Of a stretch of DNA of 64,000 nt, positions 57,253 through 64,000 are shown one piece after another (positions within the stretch are counted from its first letter, which is position 1; every line of letters begins with the position of its first letter). This stretch comes from G963691835 sp963691835 (GTDB lineage Bacteria > Pseudomonadota > Alphaproteobacteria > Thalassobaculales > Thalassobaculaceae). The stretch is from positions 2,170,001 to 2,234,000 of the forward strand of contig OY829383.1 in assembly GCA_963691835.1 (NCBI GenBank), read 5' to 3'. The notes beneath the pieces are model-generated. The model worked only from the letters and a program-made list of their open reading frames with translations. It ran no database searches and had not been told where the DNA came from. The position numbers were made by a program, and so were the translations under genes.

Positions 57253-59283
57253 ATGACCACCCGCCCGACGTGGGCCGGCGCCATGATTGCCGTTATGGCG
57301 ATCGCGTGTACCGCGATCCCCGTAAAGGCAGATGAGGGCCCAAATCCACTTACGCGCTTGTCCCTTGAATACCTGATGGACGTGGAAGTCGTCACGGCGT
57401 CCAAACGGCCCGAACGGCTTCAGGACACGGCCGCGGCGGTCTATGTCCTGACCAGAGAAGAGATCATCCGGTCGGGTGCGACCAACATTCCGGACGCGCT
57501 GCGTCTCGTCCCGGGCGTGAACGTCGCGCAGATCAATGCCAACAACTGGGCTGTAAGCATTCGGGGCCTGAACAGCCGCTATGCCAACAAGCTCCTGGTG
57601 ATGATCGATGGACGGAGTATCTACTCGCCCTTGTTTTCCGGCGTCATATGGGACCGGCACCGGGTTCCGCTGTCGGAGATCGACCGGATTGAGGTCGTGC
57701 GCGGTCCGGGCGGCAGCCTCTGGGGGGCGAATGCGGTAAACGGCGTGATCAACGTCATCACGCGGCACTCTGTCGAGACACAGGGCCAGCAGCTCAATCT
57801 GACTGTCGGAACCGAGGAGTTGGGCCGGGTCTACGCGCGACAGGGCTCTGTGTTGGGCGAGGACGCCACCTACCGGCTGTCGATCGACCTCGGCGCCCAC
57901 GACGACACATCTCTTCCCGACGGCACAAGCGGAAACGATGATTGGGAAGACGCGCAGCTCGGTCTCCGGGTCGACTGGTCACCGTCTGAGCGGGACACCG
58001 TGCTCGTCGATATGGGGCTCAGCGGCGTCAGCGGCGGAGACAGGGCGGAAAGACCGAGCCTGACCACGCCCTACATGTTCGATGAAGACGGCGACACGCG
58101 TCGGCATGGCGGTTACGTGCACGGCCGGTGGGAACGCCGGTTTGCGCCGAAAAACATGCTGACAACCCAGGCATTCGTTGATTACCGGTCCATGGAGATC
58201 GACACGCCGCAGATTGAGGAAGACCGGGCAACCGTCGACGTGCAGGTCCAGCATACCTTTCCGGTATCCGACGGACTGACTGCGCATTACGGCGGTGGCT
58301 ACCGCTACATCGATGACCGGACAGACACTCAGACGCGTGTCCTGGAACTCCATCCCGACGACGATACCATCGAGATTTTTAGTGGTTTTCTGCAGGCGAC
58401 CCAGTCTCTATGGGACGATCAGGTATCTTTGACCCTGGGCAGCAAAGTCGAACACCACTCGGTGTCTGGAACGGAAGTCCAGCCCTCCGCCCGCGCCCTC
58501 TGGAACATCACCGACCGACATACTCTGTGGGGTGCCGTCTCACAGGCGGTTCGTACTCCGTCCCGGGCCGAGACCGACGGGGTGATCAGAAACAACGTCA
58601 TCGCCCCCTTCACAGGGGCAAACACCACACCCTTCCCCCTGGTCGTGGCCGCGGTTGGATCAGACGACCTGGACGCTGAGCGCATCACCGCGTTCGAGGC
58701 CGGATACCGGGCCCGGTTGTTCAACCGTGTCTCCATCGACGTGGCCGGGTTCTACAATGAGTATGACGCCCTGCTGGTCAATGCGGACGCAGGCGAAGCG
58801 ACGCTGGAATCCGAAAACGGGGTCCCGTTTCTCGAAGTACCGGCGAGCATCAATGACGACGCGCACGGCCGTGTCTACGGCGCAGAGATCAGCGCGACTT
58901 GGGAGCCCACGGGCCAGTGGCGCCTACGGGGTTCCTACAGTTGGCTGATGGAAGATATCGAAGATGCCGACACGGGCGCGACCGGCAATTCCCCTAAGCA
59001 TCAACTCGCGGTGTTGTCTTTGTTCGAGATCTCAGACAACTGGACGTTGGATGCTGCATTGCGGTTGGTGGACGACCTACCAAACCCCGATGCAGACGGC
59101 TATGCGGACCTGGACATTCGTCTGGCCTGGTCACCGAATGAGACCATTGAGTTTGCCGTTACCGGCCAGAATCTCCTACGCGATAGCCGCCGGGAGTATG
59201 GGTTGGAACGCGAGCTCAATCCCGACCCGCTCGCAACGGAAATCGACCGCGGGGTCCTCGCAACTCTCACGGTCCGCTTCTGA
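57253..59283 (+). CDS. TonB-dependent outer-membrane receptor
   Basis: A 676 aa outer-membrane protein. PTWAGAMIAVMAIACTAIPVKA forms a signal peptide cut near residue 26. The region YLMDVEVVTASKRPERLQDTA looks like the TonB-contact and plug start. The plug domain continues with AVYVLTREEIIRSGATNIPDAL, VSIRGLNSRYANKLLVMIDGR, IDRIEVVRGPGGSLWGANAV and NGVINVITR, and the beta barrel ends in LATLTVRF with the required C-terminal Phe. The ligand is unknown; the plug is BtuB/colicin-receptor-like. It begins with ATG 57253 after AGGGGAA and is followed 2 bp later by a YfiR gene. Confidence 0.92.
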   Translation: MTTRPTWAGAMIAVMAIACTAIPVKADEGPNPLTRLSLEYLMDVEVVTASKRPERLQDTAAAVYVLTREEIIRSGATNIPDALRLVPGVNVAQINANNWAVSIRGLNSRYANKLLVMIDGRSIYSPLFSGVIWDRHRVPLSEIDRIEVVRGPGGSLWGANAVNGVINVITRHSVETQGQQLNLTVGTEELGRVYARQGSVLGEDATYRLSIDLGAHDDTSLPDGTSGNDDWEDAQLGLRVDWSPSERDTVLVDMGLSGVSGGDRAERPSLTTPYMFDEDGDTRRHGGYVHGRWERRFAPKNMLTTQAFVDYRSMEIDTPQIEEDRATVDVQVQHTFPVSDGLTAHYGGGYRYIDDRTDTQTRVLELHPDDDTIEIFSGFLQATQSLWDDQVSLTLGSKVEHHSVSGTEVQPSARALWNITDRHTLWGAVSQAVRTPSRAETDGVIRNNVIAPFTGANTTPFPLVVAAVGSDDLDAERITAFEAGYRARLFNRVSIDVAGFYNEYDALLVNADAGEATLESENGVPFLEVPASINDDAHGRVYGAEISATWEPTGQWRLRGSYSWLMEDIEDADTGATGNSPKHQLAVLSLFEISDNWTLDAALRLVDDLPNPDADGYADLDIRLAWSPNETIEFAVTGQNLLRDSRREYGLERELNPDPLATEIDRGVLATLTVRF

Positions 59284-59285
59284 TA

Positions 59286-59888
59286 ATGCGATACCTGCGA
59301 ACCCTGGGCGGCCGACTTCGATCGGCAAGACGCGCCGGCTTCCGGCCGCGGTCTTGGTGTGCGCTTTCGCTGTTGTTCCTTTTTCTGGCCGCGCCGACCG
59401 GAAGCCATGCCCAGCAAGCGCAGGGGCGGCTGACCGATCAAGTGAAAGCGGGTTTTCTTTATAACTTTACGCGATATGCAAGTTGGCCTGAGGGTTCCAC
59501 TGGTCTCAAGACTCTTACGTTCTGCAATGACAACGGCGCCATCGACGCCAGTGTCTTCAAAAGTCTCGGGGGACAAACGGTCGGCGACAGGGTCATCCGG
59601 ACCCAGGAAGTGGACTCGCGTTTCCTGAGCGGCGCCGTCGCCGCGTGTGATGTCATGTTTGTCAACGCGAACGCCGATCCCGGCGATGTGGCTGGCCTGG
59701 CCGGCACGGCGGACCTCTACAATATACTTCTGGTATCCGACCTCCCGGCCTTTGCCCGTCGGGGCGGTCACATCGAGCTCTATGTCGAAGACAAGAGTTT
59801 TAAGTTCAGAGTCAATCTCGACGCCTTGAAACGCGGTCGTCTCATGCTGAGTTCAAAAGTGCTTCGACTGGCGGAGATCGTTCAGTGA
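59286..59888 (+). CDS. YfiR-family periplasmic protein (DUF4154)
   Basis: A 200 aa exported protein. A hydrophobic stretch after an Arg-rich start (WCALSLLFLFLAAPTGSHAQ) is a signal peptide cut near HAQ-Q. The mature part is YfiR-like: TDQVKAGFLYNFTRYASWPEG (family opening with YNFxxYxxWP), DVMFVNANADPGDVAGLAG, ILLVSDLPAFARRGGHIELYVEDKSFKFRVNLDALKRG, in parts, and LSSKVLRLAEIV at the end. In Pseudomonas, YfiR holds the diguanylate cyclase YfiN inactive from the periplasm. Here it lies 2 bp after a TonB receptor and overlaps by 4 nt the gene of a histidine kinase whose outer domain resembles that of YfiN. Confidence 0.88.
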   Translation: MRYLRTLGGRLRSARRAGFRPRSWCALSLLFLFLAAPTGSHAQQAQGRLTDQVKAGFLYNFTRYASWPEGSTGLKTLTFCNDNGAIDASVFKSLGGQTVGDRVIRTQEVDSRFLSGAVAACDVMFVNANADPGDVAGLAGTADLYNILLVSDLPAFARRGGHIELYVEDKSFKFRVNLDALKRGRLMLSSKVLRLAEIVQ

Positions 59889-61402
59889 CTGGGTCGTGGT
59901 CTTTTCTCGGCAGCTCCCGCGCACCCTCGATCCGATCACGGCTCATCCGGGTAACCACGGCCGTGAGCCTGATCTCGCTGCTATTGGCGACCGGTGTTCT
60001 GACTTTCTACGCATATGAGTCCCGGCAGCAGGCGTTGCGTCAGGAACTGCAGGCGATGGGTGCCATCCTCTCGGCCAACCTTGAGGCATCTCTGGTTTTC
60101 GTTGATCGGACGACGGCCGGTGAAGTGTTGGCCTCCCTGGCGTCCCGTCAGTCGGTCATCGATGCGCGCGTCTCCGATATGAGCGGTAACGATTTCGCCT
60201 CACATGGGGAGCCAGTCTGCCGTCCGATGGAGAGCAATGGCTATCGCCTGCTAGACGACAGAGCGGTGCTTGCGGTGCCGATCCGCAGCGGCGGTGATGC
60301 GATCGGCCGGTTGCACCTTTGCGCCTCCCTTGAGGAGATGAACGCCGCCGTCGGCGTGATTTTTGGCATCGCGATCGCTGTCATGTTCGCGGCTTCGCTT
60401 CTGGCCTGGGCTCTCGCCACGGTCCTCGCCCGGGAGATCTCCCGCCCGATTGAGCACCTCGCCGACACAATGGGCAAGGTCGCGACCGAGCGGGATTTCA
60501 GTGTCCGCGTGCTCCCCAGCGGGGAAGATGAGACCGCCAAGCTGATGGCGGGCTTCAACACGATGATCAACGACGTGGAGCGCTACAGTCTTGATCTCGC
60601 CGACGCCCGGGATCGCGCCCAATCCGCCAATGAGTCGAAGACCCGGTTTCTCGCCAGTATGAGCCATGAGTTGCGCACACCCCTCAATGCGATCATGGGC
60701 TTCTCGGAGATTATCCGCGATCAGGTGATGGGCGATCGTCCGGCAAAGTATCGGAGCTATGCCGCCGACATCTATTCCAGCGCCAAGTTTCAGCTCGCTC
60801 TGATCGACGATCTCTTGGACATGTCCCGGCTGGATAGCCACGGTTACATCCTGCGAAGTCAGGATCTTATGCCCTCAGAAGTCCTGCAGAGCTGCATCCG
60901 GATGGTTCAGTCCCAGGCGGATGGGAAGTCCGTTTCCATCTCAACGAATGTCGCGCCGGACGCGGCGGTTGTGAGTGCGGATAACCGCGGGTACCGACAG
61001 GTTCTCATCAACGTTCTGGGGAACGCGGTCAAGTTCACGCCTAGCGGTGGGCGCATCGACGTCGAGGCCGGGTTGGGGCCTGATGGTGCGTACATGGTTC
61101 GTGTTTCCGACACCGGCATCGGGATCTCGCCAGAAGATCTCGACCGGGTAAAGCAGCCGTTCGAGCAGGTCGACTCTCACCTGTCGCGGGAGCATCAGGG
61201 GGCTGGTCTCGGTTTGGCGATCAGCAATGCGATGATGGAACTCCACGGAGGCAGGCTGGACATTGAGAGCACGCAGGGTGAAGGAACAACGATCTCCATC
61301 GTCATGCCTATGGAGAGGGTCCGCCGGGAAACCGGCCCGCGCGGGCTGGGCCAGCTCCACGCCGTCGATGGTGTCGAAGCTCAGGTTGCCGAACGCCCTT
61401 AA
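59885..61402 (+). CDS. Sensor histidine kinase with CHASE8-like periplasmic domain
   Basis: A 505 aa inner-membrane kinase. TM1 is ISLLLATGVLTFYAYESR at about 27-44. The periplasmic part (ILSANLEASLVFVDRTTAGEVLASLASR, in parts) resembles the CHASE8 domain of YfiN. TM2 is at about 155-180, then a HAMP segment (EISRPIEHLADTMGKVATE). HisKA holds FLASMSHELRTPLNAIMGFSE with the phospho-His near residue 262. HATPase_c shows NVLGNAVKFTPSGG (N box), VSDTGIGISPEDL (G1) and GAGLGLAISNAM (G2). No receiver or output domain is attached, and no response regulator is adjacent. It starts at GTG 59885 inside the YfiR stop. Confidence 0.93.
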   Translation: MTGSWSFLGSSRAPSIRSRLIRVTTAVSLISLLLATGVLTFYAYESRQQALRQELQAMGAILSANLEASLVFVDRTTAGEVLASLASRQSVIDARVSDMSGNDFASHGEPVCRPMESNGYRLLDDRAVLAVPIRSGGDAIGRLHLCASLEEMNAAVGVIFGIAIAVMFAASLLAWALATVLAREISRPIEHLADTMGKVATERDFSVRVLPSGEDETAKLMAGFNTMINDVERYSLDLADARDRAQSANESKTRFLASMSHELRTPLNAIMGFSEIIRDQVMGDRPAKYRSYAADIYSSAKFQLALIDDLLDMSRLDSHGYILRSQDLMPSEVLQSCIRMVQSQADGKSVSISTNVAPDAAVVSADNRGYRQVLINVLGNAVKFTPSGGRIDVEAGLGPDGAYMVRVSDTGIGISPEDLDRVKQPFEQVDSHLSREHQGAGLGLAISNAMMELHGGRLDIESTQGEGTTISIVMPMERVRRETGPRGLGQLHAVDGVEAQVAERP

Positions 61403-62295
61403 GGGGACTGACGGGACAGCCCCGCCCCGACCCAATCCAGGAAGGTGATGGCACCTGCTCGTGCCGCCCCGGATTCCGTAAGGCAGGCATAGTAGCCGAG
61501 ATCCGACTTTACACTGTGCCGGGTGACCACCCGCAGCCTGCCGGCTGTCAGAGCGTCATCCAGCAAACCTCGCCAGCCGAGTGCTATTCCATCGCCGTTC
61601 AGGGCCGCCTGCAGGTAAACCATGAAGCTGTTGAACGTTGCTCCCGGTCCGATTGGGGGCAGCACGCCGCCGCTGCCCGCCATGAACCTGTCCCAGTCCT
61701 GGCCATGCGCACCCCCCGCGAGGCGCAGCAACCGATGATCGCCGAGATTGGATGGCGGGATGTCTCCGCCGTCCGCGTAGCCGGGCGCTGCGACTGCGAT
61801 CAACTCCTCAGTGAAGAACAAGACTTGCCGGATACCGGGCAGGCTATGGGGCGCGCTGAAGACGATCACGACATCCAGATCAGTGACGTCGTAACCAGCG
61901 TTCAGATCTCGGGTGACGAGTTCCAGATCAACGGAGGGGTTGGTTTCATGAAATCCTCCAAGCCTGGTCAACAGATAGCAGGCGGCAAATCCGATCGTCA
62001 GTCCCACGCGGACAGGCCTGTTGTTGGACCGTGAGGTAATGCGTTCCACCGCCCCCTGGACTTGCACCAGGCTGGCCGCGAGGGCGCGGTAGAGAACTTC
62101 GCCGTCTGCTGTGAGACCAGTGCTTGGACGGGTCCGGCGCACCAATGGGACACCGAGATCCGTCTCCAACTCGGCAACTCGGCGGCTGATCGCGGGTTGC
62201 TGGACATTCAACTCGTTCGCCGCTCTCGAGAAGCTCTGGTTACGGGCAACGGCTTCGAAGGCTGTCAGCAACCGCCAGTTCAACGGGTGGCCCAT
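61399..62295 (-). CDS. LysR-family transcriptional regulator
   Basis: A 298 aa LysR protein. The helix-turn-helix is RLLTAFEAVARNQSFSRAAN plus ELNVQQPAISRRVAELETDL (residues 7-46). The effector domain starts at RPVRVGLTIGFAACYLLTRLG and includes RFMAGSGGVLPPIGPGATFNSF, like GcvA/AmpR-type regulators. It overlaps the kinase stop tail to tail by 4 nt and is divergent from the MmgE/PrpD gene at 62457. The 161 bp between starts contain a canonical T-N11-A site. Control of the MmgE/PrpD-MttB operon and of itself is inferred. Confidence 0.93.
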   Translation of the reverse strand: MGHPLNWRLLTAFEAVARNQSFSRAANELNVQQPAISRRVAELETDLGVPLVRRTRPSTGLTADGEVLYRALAASLVQVQGAVERITSRSNNRPVRVGLTIGFAACYLLTRLGGFHETNPSVDLELVTRDLNAGYDVTDLDVVIVFSAPHSLPGIRQVLFFTEELIAVAAPGYADGGDIPPSNLGDHRLLRLAGGAHGQDWDRFMAGSGGVLPPIGPGATFNSFMVYLQAALNGDGIALGWRGLLDDALTAGRLRVVTRHSVKSDLGYYACLTESGAARAGAITFLDWVGAGLSRQSP

Positions 62296-62312
62296 GAAAC
62301 ATCCTCGCGATC

Positions 62313-62343
62313 ATTCCAAGAAGGAATACTAGGAATAAGTATT
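62313..62343. promoter_or_regulatory. LysR-box candidates in the divergent promoter
   Basis: ATTCC (62313-62317), N5, GGAAT (62323-62327) is a textbook T-N11-A LysR box. It overlaps a second inverted repeat, AATACT (62325-62330), N7, AGTATT (62338-62343). It lies 18-48 bp upstream of the LysR start and about 115-145 bp upstream of the MmgE/PrpD start. The AATACT/AGTATT arms are the same as at 4234-4263. Confidence 0.6.
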
Positions 62344-62456
62344 TTGAGCCTTACTGTGCCGGTCAATCACGTTCACCATTCCAATTGAGTGAAAGTGGGT
62401 TTCGTCGGCGTTCTGGGGGGGACTGTGCACGATACTCAGCGTTTGTGGTGCTGCCG

Positions 62457-63809
62457 ATGAGCCGCCTTGCCGGCTTCGCCGCGCGCGTTGTCGAAGCGCC
62501 GCGACCGTCGGCCAAAGCGCGGACGCTCATTCGGGATGCGGGTGCGGATCTTCTCGGCTGTATCCTTGCCGGCGTTGATCATCCGTACTCGGCGAGTGTG
62601 CACCGTTCGGTGGCCGGTTATTCCGGCGGCGCCCCAGTCATCGGCACCTCCGATCGGCTGGCAGGCCCATTCGCGGCGATGGCCAATGCCGTCGCCGGTC
62701 ACGTACTGGACTTCGACGACTGGGAGGAAGCGGGCAATACCCATCCGAGTGTGGTGATGTTGCCCGCCTTGTGGGCCTTGGCGTCGGAGAAGGGATATAC
62801 CGGCACAGAGGTGCTGGATGCCTATGCCGCCGGTTTCGACATCATCGTGCGACTGGGTGAGGCTCTGAACTTCAGCCACTACAACCGGGGTTGGCATACA
62901 ACCGCGACACTCGGGGTCATCGGCGTTGCGGCAGCCTGCTCCCGTTTGTTGGGATTGGACGAGGGGCGGACCGCGCATGCCCTCTCTCTCGCGATTTCCC
63001 AGGCGTCGGGATACACCTGCCAGTTCGGGACTGCGGCCAAACCCCTCCAGGCTGGGTTCGCCGCCCGCGACGGACTCATGGCCGCCCGCCTTGCCCAAGA
63101 GGGCGCCACAGGTCACGCCCGGGTGCTGGATGATCCGGCCGGTTTCGTTTCGCTGTTGGCTGGAACGTCTCTCGAACGGCTGGACAAGGCGTTGGCGACC
63201 GAACCCGGCTCGGCTCTTTTGGACTGGGGCATCGTCCTCAAGCCGTATCCATCTTGCGGCTACACCCATCGCCTCGTGGATTGCGCCATCAGCCTGTCCG
63301 ACCGGCTGGAGGTTGGCGAGGTCGACCGGATCGAGGTCTCTTTGCCCGACTTCCACTATGCGGTGCTGCCTTATGACCGGCCGGAAACCCAATCGGAGGC
63401 ATTGTTCAGCGTGCCGTTCTGTGTGGCGACAGCGCTGCTGCGCGGCCGGCTCACCCTTGATGATCTGGGAGACGATGCACGACGAGCCCCCGATCTTGTG
63501 AACCTCATCGGCCGCATTCACCCGGTTCAGCATGCGGCCCGACGGCCGGACCTCAACTACGACCCGGACCAACCTGACACGTTGATGGTCGTGCTCCGGT
63601 CGGGAGAGCGGCTCTTTGCCGAAAGCGCATATCCTCTGGGCGCCCCCAAGAATCCCATGTCGACGGCTGCGATCCGGGACAAGGTCCGCGCGATCGCCGG
63701 ACGGCGGGGAACGGGTTGTATGGAGGCGTTGATGCGCTGGGAGTCCAGCAGCGACCTCACCGAATTGTTCTCCACGCTGCGCGGGGACGGGAAAGGGGGC
63801 AACGCATGA
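62457..63809 (+). CDS. MmgE/PrpD-family protein
   Basis: A 450 aa protein of the MmgE/PrpD superfamily (2-methylcitrate dehydratase, cis-aconitate decarboxylase, iminodisuccinate epimerase). VAGHVLDFDDWEEAGNTHPS carries the conserved HxxDFDD...HP segment, YNRGWHTTATLGVIGVAAA the W-H-x-T motif, SGYTCQFGTAAKPLQAGFAAR the K-x-x-x-x-G-x-A motif, and LKPYPSCGYTHRLVD the YPxC/xH segment. ATG 62457 was chosen; upstream in-frame TTG/GTG codons lack a better ribosome site. Its stop overlaps the MttB-family start by 4 nt. A dehydratase or epimerase step on a small polycarboxylate or betaine-like compound is inferred. Confidence 0.88.
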   Translation: MSRLAGFAARVVEAPRPSAKARTLIRDAGADLLGCILAGVDHPYSASVHRSVAGYSGGAPVIGTSDRLAGPFAAMANAVAGHVLDFDDWEEAGNTHPSVVMLPALWALASEKGYTGTEVLDAYAAGFDIIVRLGEALNFSHYNRGWHTTATLGVIGVAAACSRLLGLDEGRTAHALSLAISQASGYTCQFGTAAKPLQAGFAARDGLMAARLAQEGATGHARVLDDPAGFVSLLAGTSLERLDKALATEPGSALLDWGIVLKPYPSCGYTHRLVDCAISLSDRLEVGEVDRIEVSLPDFHYAVLPYDRPETQSEALFSVPFCVATALLRGRLTLDDLGDDARRAPDLVNLIGRIHPVQHAARRPDLNYDPDQPDTLMVVLRSGERLFAESAYPLGAPKNPMSTAAIRDKVRAIAGRRGTGCMEALMRWESSSDLTELFSTLRGDGKGGNA

Positions 63810-64000
63810 ACGACCGGCCGGGCCGCCGCTCCGGCGGCCGCAATGCGCGGCGGGAGGCACGCCGCGAGGGTGCGGGTGCCGGTCCCAGTCTTGCCGTCTG
63901 GCCCGGTGTCGAAGGAGGGCGGTACAAGCCCCTGACCGCGCCAGACGTGGAGCGTATCCATGAGACCGCTTAGCGCATTCTGGCTGAGGTCGGCATGAGG
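63806..64000 (+). CDS. MttB-family (trimethylamine/betaine corrinoid) methyltransferase, 5' part with in-frame TAG
   Basis: The frame starts at ATG 63806 (overlapping the MmgE/PrpD stop) and shows the N-terminus of COG5598 methyltransferases: RPGRRSGGRNARREARREG, WPGVEGGRYKPLTAPDVERI and HETA. Codon 56 is TAG (63971-63973). The frame then continues RILAEVGMR to the end of the window, matching the family's usual HExAL(R/D)xLxxxG helix, where a Leu is expected at the TAG position (TTG to TAG is one change). It could be a disrupted gene, a sequence error, or a read-through codon. The known pyrrolysine of MttB lies far downstream in the active site, not here. The gene runs off the window. Confidence 0.7.

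Noticed and set aside
1..64000. CRISPR array, rRNA operon, prophage structural genes or replication origin
   Set aside because: No regularly spaced repeats, rRNA-like sequence, phage head/tail proteins or origin-type repeats were seen on reading through.

Overview
The window is GC-rich, gene-dense chromosome from a Gram-negative bacterium, most likely an alphaproteobacterium. Pointers to this are the outer-membrane TonB receptor, the PA0069-type radical SAM protein, the CoxE-like VWA protein, the SelD fusion, the mix of LysR, MmgE/PrpD and MttB genes, and an IS5-family element with a programmed frameshift. I cannot name the genus. Most genes sit in short runs with 1-7 nt stop/start overlaps, so translational coupling is common.

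Layout. 1-3264: housekeeping genes (folC 3' end, rnhB, a LysE exporter, a radical SAM protein). 3343-7265: a LysR regulator divergent from an acyl-CoA-dehydrogenase-like protein without the usual catalytic Glu, coupled to a ThDP enzyme. 7390-8472: hemH. 8483-13221 (minus): a keto-acid locus with E1 alpha/beta, another ThDP enzyme and a class IV aminotransferase. 13375-18361 (plus): phosphoesterase, 3-methyladenine glycosylase, small membrane protein, VOC protein, an atypical SDR and an MFS carrier. 19725-24381 (minus): gamma-glutamyltransferase, VOC, DUF35 protein, cysteine-less thiolase and cobU. 24527-28811 (plus): a 2-hydroxyacid dehydrogenase, then a four-gene succinate dehydrogenase/fumarate reductase-like complex in the order Fe-S, anchor, anchor, flavoprotein. 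28866-32241: a GNAT protein, small unknowns and a Val/Gly/Ala-repeat membrane protein. 32259-37118 (minus): methyltransferase, NlpC/P60, VWA, NHL-repeat, beta-hydroxyacid dehydrogenase and a small metal-finger protein. 37172-40417: a stand-alone KAP-type P-loop NTPase. 40475-43918: a FAD oxidoreductase-SelD fusion with an MFS carrier.

From the tRNA-Ser(GCU) gene at 44775 to about 57240 the sequence looks accessory. It has longer, more AT-rich gaps, unknown proteins, a secreted papain-like protease paired with a membrane TPR protein, a c-di-GMP-type cluster (unknown protein, PilZ, HD-GYP), and an intact IS5-family insertion beside a gene remnant. I found no integrase and no second copy of the tRNA end, so an island is only suggested.

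The right end holds a TonB receptor, a YfiR protein and a CHASE8-type histidine kinase in one apparent operon (57253-61402). A LysR regulator follows, divergent from an MmgE/PrpD gene that overlaps the start of an MttB-family methyltransferase. That methyltransferase frame has an in-frame TAG at codon 56 and then continues with family-like sequence.

The most interesting points are the desulfinase-like residues in the acyl-CoA-dehydrogenase homologue, the missing flavinylation His in the SDH-like flavoprotein, the thiolase without catalytic cysteines, the TonB-YfiR-kinase module, and the TAG in the MttB frame.
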